From: Purshia tridentata
Lineage: Eukaryota; Streptophyta; Magnoliopsida; Rosales; Rosaceae
DNA: 64,000 bases
NCBI GenBank assembly: GCA_003254885.1
Contig: QANT01002677.1
Location: forward strand, 1-64,000
Reading direction: 5' to 3'
In this document: one piece after another, positions 36,801-47,376 of the stretch
How positions within the stretch are numbered: the first letter of the stretch is position 1
Layout of the letters: each line of letters starts with the position of its first letter
Position numbers and translations under genes: made by a program
Notes under the pieces: generated by a model
What the model was told of the DNA's origin: nothing
Database searches by the model: none
What the model saw: only the letters and a program-made list of their open reading frames with translations

Positions 36801-38600
36801 ATTATTTTTTGCTGTTTTGGTCTGTATTATTATGAATTTATGAGATATATATTCTCCTAGTTTTTTTTTAATTGTGGTGATTGAGTGATTATTGTGGTTA
36901 TTGGTAGGTGGGGTCATGAGTCTCATGGATTGTAGCGAGGTCATTTTGCTGCATGAGGCACTAAACAGGGGTCTACAAGAATCAAGGTGAAGTAGACACA
37001 GCGTGTAAGGGAATCGAGTCAGTGCCCTCCTTCTTGTTCACTTACTCTCTCTTTAGTCTTTACACATAAAGAAGACAACCAAACCAATTATAAAATTTCT
37101 CAAGGGACAAAAGGAGAGAGGTTGACCTACAAGTCTTCAAATTTTATACACACATACAAAGATTTTTAATAACTTTATGCTCACCTTTTTCTATGTCCAG
37201 CTTTTCTTCATTGCTTTTTGTGCATCACACACCGAAAGAAAGAGAGATCGATTAGATCCAACCAAGCACCCTATGTAACACATTTCCAACTCCAACCATT
37301 AAATTCTTCAAAGGCGGGCCTCACGCTGAGGGTAATAAATGATAAACACCAAGAAAAATATTACAACATTTTACTTGTACAGTATTTCACATGTTTTGGG
37401 AACAATTTTTAAAAGATGACTATGAGTCATGTGGCACTATATTGATGTTGGCTTAGTCTTCTTTGACTAACAAATATAAAGAAGAGGAGTCCATAGGCCT
37501 AGTTTCATTTACCATTCTCCCATAGTTTCATTATTTATTGTATATGTATATTCATACTTGATATTTTTCAAATAATTTAGAGAAATTAATGACAAGTAGT
37601 CTTCACTTTGTTGGAAATAATTCGGAGTTGAAATCCAGTAAATAATAATTTAGAAGGAGTGAAGATGAGAGATTTTAAAGGTCAACCTTATAAAATGAAA
37701 ACGTGAGAAATAGGTTATTAGATGGAGCATCACAGCAGCAATATATTTATGTTCGATGGTTAATTAATGGCATAGGTCACTGGTGACGTTATTCACATAT
37801 CACGTACCACAAACGCAGATTTGGGAGCCGTTTAGGGCGAAGGACCGGCATGATTTCCTATAAATTATAATATAACAAATTGCAGTACGGAAATCCATAT
37901 CGAGCGATTAGCATATATCCCCATACACAATCTTTTGGCAGATTCCGGTGTCTGTGCTTGTCATTTGCACGTATCTATTTGGTACATGCATCAGAAACAA
38001 ACTCTGACCCAATATAATAAATTAAATTTTAGAATGGGCTGGGCCGACATTTCACAGGGCCATTTCATTTCATGGTTTGCCTGAGTTGGCACTTTGCGGG
38101 TCAAGGACCGAATCATAATGTTTGGATAGGACCCACATCGTGTAATAAAAATGTCTGTGATTGGTCGCTAACGTTAAAATTGAAATGAACTTGGAGGAGG
38201 CCCAGCACGCCATGGAAGGAGTTGTGCTTTACAGCAAATAATGGGATCCCGTTCAGAGTGCTCCACAAGTTACCTACAAAACCAACCATACATTTTCCAC
38301 CAACTACCACTTCGCAATCCTGTCATCTTAGACCAATTCTCATTCCCTTCTTTATTAATTTTTAAATGAAATTGTTTTATTTTATTTTTATTTTGTGGCC
38401 AATGGCTATTCCAGAAATTTCTTGGGTTTATTTAAAACCAGCTCGAGCATATATAGTCCAACTCTTATTAAAGCCCAACATAAAAAGCTCAATAGAAAGC
38501 ATCCAACTAGCTGAGCCCATTATTCTTTTCCAGCCCAGCTCTTTTTCTCTCTCCCATTTTGTTTTCGTCTGGAAGTTAATTAATCTTACGTTAAAACGCG
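33812..38600. other. Gene-poor intergenic region
   Basis: No gene recognised on either strand apart from scattered short frames without family features. It contains the tandem duplication at 34868-35092, listed separately. Towards 38440-38600 there are GCCCA/TGGGC-type (site II-like) motifs consistent with the promoter of the next gene. Confidence 0.5.
34868..35092. repeat. Perfect-like tandem duplication, period 112 bp
   Basis: The unit starting AAGCCTTTAGGTTAAAGAG at 34868 is repeated at 34980 with a single observed difference (CCGAG versus CTGAG). The near identity indicates a recent event. Confidence 0.9.
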
Positions 38601-38663
38601 GCAACGCAGAAACCCAAAAGAGAAGACGCCTCCAGGCATAGCCCATTCTTGCACAGCAACAAA

Positions 38664-39443
38664 GTAAGCTTCCTCTCTCTATATTTTAGTTTATTTTGGA
38701 ATTTTATTTTTAGGTTACTGGGATTTGGGCGTCGTAGATGTTTGGAGTTGGGTTTTTTAGTGCTTCGATTACTGGGAATTGGTTTAGGGCTCTAGGTTGC
38801 TTTAGAAATTTAAGGATTTGTTCTGTTAATTTTGTTTCTAACGAAGTAAATTGTTTGAGGTTACATTGAGCAATCATGGGATATGAATAACGTGATAAAA
38901 GAATTTTTTTGGCAACAAGAGCATTTTGATTCTCTGGTGGCCAGGCTAAATATCACAGAACAGTTATCGCTTGTATTTTCATTTTATTCAGTAGCATTAT
39001 AGATAGGGTTCATAGGTTGAAAATTGATTAATTAAAGATGTAGTCACTTAAGTCTGATAAAGATTATGGCCCCTTGTGATCAAAGTTAGCGATAGTTAAA
39101 CCATTTTCCTTGCTTAATTAAAGGAAGTTAGCCCTCTGAAGATTCCGCCCCCTGAAATAAATTTATTGTCGTGATTCAATTAGTTCATCAAAAGCAAAAG
39201 AGTGACAAAAAGTTTTAATACAAACAATATCAGGTGAATTAGACATTACAATTTGGTGCTGGAGCTCACCAAATTTTCTCTTGTTTCCAAGAAAGTCTAA
39301 GTTGCTTCTTAGTGTTGGTTGATTTACAATTGCGTTAGAGTTTCACTTTATTTTCTGAGTTTCGTGTATATATCCATGTATCAATGGCTTCTCTATTTGT
39401 TTGAGTTTTTTGGCTAAATTATAAAGTGAATTTTGTTTGTCAG
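38664..39443 (+). other. Likely 5'UTR intron of the CCCH/RING gene
   Basis: AACAAA|GTAAGC at 38664 is a good donor and TTTGTCAG at about 39436-39443 a good acceptor. The bounded DNA is T-rich as plant introns are, and lies ahead of the start codon at 39565. The leader exon would start near 38590. Inferred from signals only. Confidence 0.5.
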
Positions 39444-39564
39444 CAGCAGCAGCAGCCATAAAAAAGGAAGAATTACCCATCAAAACCCTAATTTGGCCCT
39501 AATTTGGAACCATCCCTTTGGAAACCCTAATTTGGTATACTTGATTTGGTTTATTGTGGTCTAG

Positions 39565-40758
39565 ATGGCGGATTCGGGTGGAAATCCAGAATCTGGAGAA
39601 GGTATCTTTAGTGCTTGTTTGAATTTTTTTTATCTATTTCCATTGCATATACTAAACATTGCTCTCTTGCATTTCCAGTGTGCAACTTCTTTCGGAAGCC
39701 AGTAAAGAAGCAGAACATTAGAAAGCGAAGGGTTGATGAGGATGAGGAGGAGGATGAATCAAACTCTGGGAGCGCGTTGTTACCATTTCAAAGAAAAGCT
39801 GCAAAGTCTGATGGAAAGCTGTATTTTTCTAGTGGACCCTCTAAAAACTCTACATCTGATGACGGAGTAATCTTTGAGTTCAAGTCTTCAAAAGAAATCC
39901 AAGTTGAACATGATAGCAGAGCAACAGCAACTTTGGAGACTGAGACTGATTTCTCTAGGGATGCCCGAGCAGTTCGCGAGAGAGTTCTTAAGCAGGCAGA
40001 GGAGTCTCTGAAGGGGAAGAGCAAAGGCACTGGCGATGAAAAGTTGTATAAAGGGATCCATGCATATACTGATCACAAGGCTGGGTTCCGAAGAGAGCTA
40101 ACAGTGGCCAGTGAGAAAGCCGGAGGCTCCCATGGGCCTCTCAGGGCTTCCGCTCACATCAGAGCTTCCACAAGATTTGATTATCAGCCAGACATATGTA
40201 AGGATTACAAAGAGACTGGTTATTGTGGGTATGGAGATTCCTGCAAGTTTATGCATGATCGTGGGGACTACAAGTCTGGGTGGCAGATGGAAAGGGAGTG
40301 GGACGAAGCAGAGAAAACAAGGAAGAGAAATTTAGCTATGGGTGAAGATGATGAGGACCAGGCTGAGGAAGAAGACGATGACGACGATGATGGCGGATTG
40401 CCCTTTGCATGTTTCATCTGCAGGCAACCTTTTGTTGATCCTGTTGTAACTAAGTGCAACCACTACTTCTGCGAGCACTGTGCACTAAAGGTGACTCCTC
40501 TTTCTTAATCTATTATCAATACTCTTGTGGTTGCAGTAACTTTGTGACATTCAATCATTGTTTTGGATTAACGAATTAAACAATAGAGTCTATCTGCTTC
40601 CATGTTGTGTTTCTTTCAAGTGTTCTCTAACCCTGTCTGCTTTCCATTCACAGCGTCATTCAAAGAACAAGAAGTGCTTTGTGTGCGACAAGCCTACTCT
40701 TGGCATATTCAATACAGCTCATGAGATACGCAAACGGATGGCTACGGAGGGTAAATAA
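39565..40758 (+). CDS. CCCH plus RING zinc-finger protein, RNF113A/Cwc24 type
   Basis: Homologue of Arabidopsis C3H1 and of RNF113A/Cwc24, spliceosome-associated proteins that act before the first splicing step; the RING suggests ubiquitin ligase activity. Exons are 39565-39601, 39679-40490 and 40654-40758, giving 954 nt and 317 residues, the normal size. The start [13 protein letters not shown] leads into [16 protein letters not shown], the family's conserved N-terminus. A CCCH finger (C-x8-C-x5-C-x3-H, from [10 protein letters not shown] to CKFMH) lies at about residues 205-225. The acidic run ([16 protein letters not shown]) precedes a C3HC4 RING from CFICRQPF through CNHYFCEHC to CFVCDKP at about 260-305, split by intron 2 after ALK. 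It ends [11 protein letters not shown]. No defects were seen. Confidence 0.95.
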
Positions 40759-41917
40759 GAGTTGCTACATTTACTTGTTGATCTCTTTGCTTTGAGGTCA
40801 TGTGGGCAGGGATGGTTCCATTTTTCCCCCTTTGTTAAAGGGTTGAAGAGCAAGTTCACTTTTGACTGTAGACGATAAAATGTGTGGCAGTGCTAGAGGG
40901 ATATTGTATTAATGATTTACTGTTTTGTCAATGTAAATTAATTTTCAGCTTTCTCTCATTGGTGGTGTATTATTAAACATTAAGACCTAGAGCAGTGTAG
41001 CCACTAACCACTTAGCTTTGTCAAGAGGCAGGGTGCCAGCGCAGCCTTTTATGGGCCAAACCCTAAACCCTAATAATCGTTTGGCATGAAACTATATAGC
41101 TTCCCTCCTATTCATCCCAAAAGTAATATACAAGTTATCCCTTTTAACAAAAGAGACAAATAAAATAGTTATACGGACAATAAAATGTTTGTGGAAAGGT
41201 CAAATCCTATTTCTGTTTGTATAATCCAAATCCATGTATAAATTTTATGGAAAGTGTTAATAGTGCATATCAATGAACCCCTTTGTAATTAAAATTGATG
41301 TGCTAAACATTTCACTAATTTGCCTTATTAGTAAATTTGATAACCCAATCTATATGATTGAGACAGAAATAGTGTCGACATTTTTCAAGGAAGGTTTGAA
41401 AATTGGAAGTACGCACAATATACATACGCTACACGAAATGAAGGATGAGTCCATAGTGTCCTCATCTTTATTAGAATTTTTCTCTCTCTGACATGGACCC
41501 ATGAAATTACTTTATTGACCTTACTTTTACTAGAAAAATGGAAAGAAAGAAGATTGAACTTTGAAGGCATGCCTGATCATGCAACCACGAAGAGGAGAAG
41601 CTGAGTGATTATATTATTATCATCAATCATAATCGAGCATAAACTATTTCATCATAAAAAGATGATCACTTTAACTACAGAAAATGTTGGTTATATTGTT
41701 CACTAGAACAATATAATATTTAGATCTCAGGTGAAGAGAAATAAAGGGTACCACAGTAATTTGACTGGTTACATATATATTATTTGGTCCTTCTGTAATG
41801 ATGAACATATAACATAGTATTCAATGGTGATGCAACATATATGAAAGCTCAAGTCTAAGTTTTGTTGTCACCACCACTACTCTGGGCCATCAGAGAGTAG
41901 CAAAGAAGCAAGCAAAA
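40759..41917. other. 3' flank of the CCCH/RING gene and spacer
   Basis: It contains a short telobox-like CCCTAAACCCTAA near 41062-41074 and otherwise AT-rich DNA. No gene was recognised. Confidence 0.45.
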
Positions 41918-42136
41918 ATGGGTCGATTTAAGGATGCGATGTGGATGGTGATGAGTGTAATTCTTAGGAAGAGCATACATATATATCGGGAATATGCGGT
42001 GTTGCTAATGAACTTGGTTTCTGTTGTAGCATCAACGATCCAGTTTTCTGGGTTGGTTTCCCGGCAAACTAGTACAAGAATTTCTTCTGCAGGCAGCAGC
42101 AGCAGCAGGTACATGTTCGCTCGACACGATCGCTAG
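41918..42136 (+). CDS. Hypothetical small protein, 72 residues
   Basis: A single-exon ORF starting MGRFKDAMWMVMSVILRKS, with a hydrophobic middle (YAVLLMNLVSVVASTIQF) and a Ser/Arg-rich tail (RISSAGSSSSRYMF). I do not recognise the family. Support comes from a decayed homologous stretch at about 43940-44220, where NELGF/MNLVSV-like coding is still traceable; that shows the DNA was duplicated but does not prove translation. It could be a membrane-associated micropeptide or an accidental frame within a duplicated repeat. Confidence 0.35.
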   Translation: MGRFKDAMWMVMSVILRKSIHIYREYAVLLMNLVSVVASTIQFSGLVSRQTSTRISSAGSSSSRYMFARHDR

Positions 42137-42311
42137 TTCTATAACTACAAAAATTCGAGCTTAACTTATTGACTCTACTCTTAAGTCTGTAAGTGGTACG
42201 TGGTTAATTCATCTCATTTGATTCAATTTGGTGCAGCCTTGATTTTCTTTTAATTAGATTCAATTATTAACAATTGGTTCTTGGGCTAAAGCTGAATGCT
42301 TTGGCCGGACT

Positions 42312-42545
42312 ATGTATGAATATCGTATGGTAATTAATAAATCCAAACGTGATGCATTTTTAGTTTTTGATGTGATTGCTAAGTTATTAATTATATATAT
42401 ATAGCTCTTGTACTCATATAAGATGCAGTATGAATATCGTATGGTAATTAATAAATCCAAACATGATGCATTTTTAGTTTTTGATGTGATTGCTAAGTTA
42501 TTAATTATATATATATATATAGCTCTTGTACTCATATAAGATGCA
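42312..42545. repeat. Tandem duplication, period about 117 bp
   Basis: The unit beginning TATGAATATCGTATGGTAAT at about 42312 is repeated at about 42429. Differences are limited to one or two substitutions and the length of the (TA)n run near the end. It lies just after the small ORF. Confidence 0.9.
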
Positions 42546-43930
42546 TGATTCCGGGCACTAATTCTGATTATTAATCTACTACGATCACTAACACAGATTA
42601 AGGGACTTTACCTGGTGGCTCACAGCTTTATACATGATTTAGGGATTAATTCATTTATGTCACACAATTAGTCATGAAACTATATTGTCATGAATCATGA
42701 TTCAATTACTACTTTCAACAAAAGTCATGCTAGTGATCCTATCATATTGCATGTACCAAAGCTGCAAAAATCTCTCTAGCTACTTGCTGATACAGAAGTC
42801 TTTATCTATTGCATAATGCATAGTACGTACTAAATTATATATATAAATAAATAAATGCTCATTTGATAAACTGAAGGTAATAATGTTTTCATAAATATTC
42901 TTATTCTTATTCTTATTATTGGCAAATATAAGATGTTGGAGTTATTGGAAAACAGTCTGAGTATACTACGTTAGGGCTCCAAATTAAGAAAACTAAGAAT
43001 TAAAAGTGATCGAAATACTTCAAAATTTCAATAGACAACATAAACTTTGTTTGGATATATCGTGAAGTCATTAATCTTTATGATACTTGAAAGATTCATA
43101 CATTAATGCAAGACATGCGCATTCTAGCTCTTACTTTAACAAATTTCAATATTTTGGACGCAAATTCATTGTCAATTGTACCAAGTGTCAAATTTCCATT
43201 GTCATAGTAATTTTTTTTTTTATCTTGTAAGAAACATTCTCCCATTTTTATATATAATAAAAATGTGGTAAATATAGTATATATTACTGTATATTAATAT
43301 ACACAACTTTCTTGTTTGTTTAAATTTACTTTGCAATATGCTACTAAGAGTATTCATCCGTTTTAATTTACTCATATCCCTTAGTTCAACTTAGTTCCCG
43401 TGTTTCACTGTGCAATCCCAACCTATTTAAATTAAAAATTCAACTTAATCTAATTTGATTAAAGGTTGAATTTTTTATAAGTATATATCTTAAGTTTTAT
43501 TGATATTAATTTTTTAAGTAATAGACAAATTTAAAGCAACCACGATGAATAATCCGACGAGTGTTAAGTGTTCAAAGTTTGTCCCTCAAGAGATCAACAC
43601 TATTAAAACATTCTATATTAGCTAATCTTCCATTATTAAAACATTAATAAAACATTCGTTAGATTGAACTGAGTATTTCGATAATTTTGGTTTGAATTTT
43701 GAACGCCCCTATTAAGCCATTATTCCTATGCTTCTCCTCAAAAGTTATAAAAACCGGATAGAATAATCATGATAAAAAGTTATGTTATATATATATATAT
43801 ATATATATATCTAATTAATGTATGGCATCACAATTAGGATACACAAAAACAAAAAGAAATATTAGTTTTTCCTTCCAGTATTTAGTTTTAGTAAACTGAG
43901 GACGATACACAAGCGGACCAATTATCAATT
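42546..43930. other. AT-rich spacer
   Basis: No gene seen. Simple repeats include TTCTTA units near 42895-42915 and a (TA)n run at about 43786-43811. Confidence 0.4.
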
Positions 43931-43939
43931 TATCACAAT

Positions 43940-44420
43940 AAAGATGTTTGTTGCAGGTTTTCACAAGTCACAACCAAAAAGTTGTCCATGCATATATATT
44001 TTATGAAATTGACAATTTAGATAGGAAAGTTGAAAAAACTGTTGAAAGAGCATATAAATATATATATTTCAATCAGGACATCCGCAGTCTTGTTAATGAA
44101 CTTGGTTTCTGTTCTAATAACATATCCACGACCCAATTTTCTTGCTTGCTTTTCCTGGAAACTACTAGAAGTTTCTGCAGACTGGTACTTCCCCTTGCCA
44201 TCCATGTTCGTTTATGTCAATAGTTCGGCATGTACAAAATTCATGTTTTCTTCAACTGTGAGTGGTAATTTAGCATTCCATCTTGGTGGTGCGATGAGCT
44301 TATTTTAGATTCAATTTGATTATCAGCTTTTTTTTATGCTAAGCTGAATTATATGATAATTAAATCTGCATATGATGCATTTTATTTGCGGATATGATAT
44401 TGCTAAATGCTAAGAGTACA
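43940..44420 (+). repeat. Decayed duplicate of the small-ORF region
   Basis: Aligns with about 41930-42420 in the same orientation. Shared anchors include GCATA(C/A)A TATATAT, TAATGAACTTGGTTTCTGTT, ACTAG(T)A(C/G)AAG-TTTCT(T)CTGCAG and, beyond the ORF, ATGATGCATTTT with GATATTGCTAA. The reading frame of the small protein is not kept. This is a duplication about 2.05 kb apart that has diverged considerably. Confidence 0.65.
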
Positions 44421-44524
44421 TATATGGGTTTCTTTGAATCTTTGCAACATTTTCTTTTAAAGGTAAGCATCCTCATGGAATCTGCATGTATCACGTAATT
44501 ATATAATTGCTCTTGATTCTTTAG

Positions 44525-46776
44525 CCATTATATTAAGTTGGATTGTAACTTACTCCTCACTTTCCTCACAACCATTCTTGTGTGTTGCCTTAGGACCCCA
44601 TTCAAAGCCTTTAGATAGTTGCTTGAGTCATGGTCACTTAGGATTGTACCTTCTGAACCTTAAGCTGTAGGGTTACTTATGGTTTCTATCAGATGTGGTG
44701 AATTCAAGAAAGCCCTAGAGACAGTTGAAGAGAACCCACATTGGGTCTTGTCCAAAGCATAGAGGGCACTCCCAAGAGGGAGTAGAGGGTGTGGAGATGA
44801 TGACTTCTCATCAGGTTGGAGAATGAATAGTTCACCCAAAGGAGAGTACAATACCTTCTGCATAAACAAATACTCAACCCCATAAGTTTTCTGGAGGGTT
44901 TTATGAATTCATCATAGTGAAGTGATACTTACATATTTTATTAGACAAGGGTGTGACCCAAATGAACCATGTAAGCGCTTGAGGACTGTAGCCACATGGT
45001 TAGGGTAGTTGCAGGAAAAGGCTCTAGGTACAACATCTCTATGCATCATCACTGAATGGATGTGATCACGCTAATCCAACCCCAGTTGGTCAAGTATTTT
45101 GTGGCCTCCGCAGAACACAAATGCTGAGCCAAATGTGACAATTGGGCGCAGAGTAGAGGGTTTGACAAGCTTCCTAGTCAGTAGCATCAAGTGGACTAAA
45201 AGAGAGAGGCTTCCTCCAAGACAATGGCCGGTAAATTGAAGCTTCGCCTGCTCTCCATTCCTGTTCAAGTGGTCCATTATTTCTGGCATGAGTTGCTCGT
45301 AAATTTCCTTTGCTGCTTCATAGATTCCCCTGTGAACAAGTACATCCGTCACCTGTACAAGGATATTAGCTAAGCTTGTCAATGGTTTCTCATTTTCTTT
45401 CTTTTCTAGACATTAGGGGATTGTGCATTTAACATGTATATATGCTTAGTTGCTTACCTCAAATTTGGTGGGTTCGAATAAGAGGTACGTCTGCCATGAT
45501 GCAAGGGAGTCCAGGCCCTGCAAGTCAAGAGGAATTTGCATGTCATGCATTTATTACCAATCTGTTGCATACTTGCACAACTTGTCTTTTTCTGGAAAAT
45601 CAGAAAGGTTAGTATGCCATGTGAACTCTGCTATATAATCTAATGTCGTTGCCACTGGAGAGTTATTGCCAAGTAAAAGTAGAGTAATTAACGACTTATC
45701 AGACATAGATTCTCGTGGGATAAAGGGATATATAAGAAATTACCTGAATCACAAAACAACGAGTATACGTAGTGGAGTCATCACAAACAAACCATTCACA
45801 AGGTGAGGAGTACTGGTGTGACTGAAGCTCCTTTCTCGTCTCTTGCTTCTCCCTTTCCCCTGGTGCTGCAACCACTACTGTCATTGTTGATGTTGCCATG
45901 GAAACAGCTGCCTCTGCTTTCTTTTCTTATGAAGATGTTACAAATTTTAGGCCATAGTATCCTTCCAAATCCTTCGCCTGCACATTTATTAGGAGTGTGA
46001 ATGACATCTTATTCTCATGCTTGAAATACCCAACTTTTGTGTGGCTTCAAATTTTGATTGTAAATCATGCTATGAATTATATGCTTAAGAAAAACATACC
46101 TTTATCTGTGGTATCACATAAGCCATGTTGCACAAGAACGCCAGCTGAGAAAATCGCTTGGTATCAGACCATGATACTCTAACCAAAAATCTTGAGAAAA
46201 ATTCACCATCATATGATCTGCATCTTATTTCTTATCATCTTCTTCTGAATTATAATCCTCTGCACAATCACCCTCCTCTCCACCACATTCACAATCACCA
46301 CTTTCAATCTCGTCATAAATGTTGTCTTCATTCACAACCTCTTTTTGTTGCATAATGTCCCTCCAGTTACTTCTGATTTCCACTTGCCTCCCCACCCATT
46401 TGGCTCTCTTTATCTCATCGCCTTGATCACTAGTACTCTCCCCAGAGTTCGCCACCATATTCATGGTCTTCTCCACTCTTTTCATAGGCTTACTGGTGTC
46501 TGGGTCAAACAAAGATGATGGAAGCAAATTTGGGGTAATGGAACTCGAAATTTGAAATGGGGAAATTTCCATGAAACGGCTGTTCTTTAGTTTTCGTTGT
46601 ATTGATATGGCATGGATACGATTAATGCAATAATCTGAATAAGACCTTGGTATACTAGCACGATTGCAAAGGTGGGTTTTGAAGATGTCTTTTCTGCTTG
46701 AGGAAGCCAGAGAGGAAGGAATAGTTAATGAAGTGCATGCCATGTTGGTCTTTTCCATTGTTGATAAGTACTCCAT
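44525..46776 (-). pseudogene. PLIP1-like plastid phospholipase A1 pseudogene
   Basis: Class-3 lipase of the Arabidopsis PLIP1 (plastid lipase 1) type, a thylakoid galactolipid/phospholipid acyl hydrolase. Minus-strand exons are about 46776-46100, 45977-45744, 45517-45458, 45352-44933 and 44857 to about 44525, all with GT/AG edges. Similarity is clear from MACTSLTIPSS and the transit-peptide-like N-terminus, through [66 protein letters not shown] to NYLKALNGVLRQHT. Defects: a frameshift between EDYNSEEDDKK and the SRFLV segment (about 46235); an in-frame TAA at KFVTSS (about 45928); loss of about 70 codons after EKKAEAAV; TAG after LDQLGLD (about 45072); TAA where Tyr is expected (about 44670). 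The GxSxG nucleophile site reads GHCLGGS, Cys for Ser. No functional lipase can be made. Confidence 0.88.
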
Positions 46777-47376
46777 TAACTGAACAATGCTAGAGAAGTT
46801 CCTGGTAGTGAAGGTTCATCATTTTGTTCCAATGAGGATTACATAAAGGATTATATATGGTGTACTTGGAATAAAAAAAGGCTTGGTTGTTAATTTCAAT
46901 GGTGTACCTTGGTTAACCCGACAAGAATCTTACCAACCTTTAAATTCTCCGTCTTCACAACCTTTAATAACAGTTTTTACAGTATTTTCAAGCTTCTTTT
47001 TACAGTATATAACATGGATATCGTGCGAGGGCCAGCCTTGGCATAGTTTTGTCAAATTGTTTGTGGAAGTTCCCTTTTCAAGTAGCGAGAACGAAATGTA
47101 CGTAGCTTAAAAATATAATATATGTATATATTTTATATGGAGAGAGAGTCCCGTCAGGGTAAAAGGATTATTATCAGAAAACCAAGCAAAATCCAGAGCA
47201 TCAGCCGAGTGAGAGACAACGAGTTGTTGACTCTTTGTTTTTCAGGATCATAGCGAATTATTGAAGCACATACCTACAAATATTGATAAATTTCATAAAA
47301 TAACAGTACAGTGGGGCTTAGATTGACTTGGACAATTTGTAATTAGAGACCTTTATCTACAATTAGATTGGAGGCT
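46777..47376. other. Spacer between lipase pseudogene and AGT2 homologue
   Basis: The former promoter of the lipase pseudogene meets the 3' end of the aminotransferase gene. No other gene seen. Confidence 0.4.

Noticed and set aside
41062-41074. Telomere-like CCCTAAACCCTAA
   Set aside because: Fewer than two full repeats; a common plant telobox-type motif, not an interstitial telomere.
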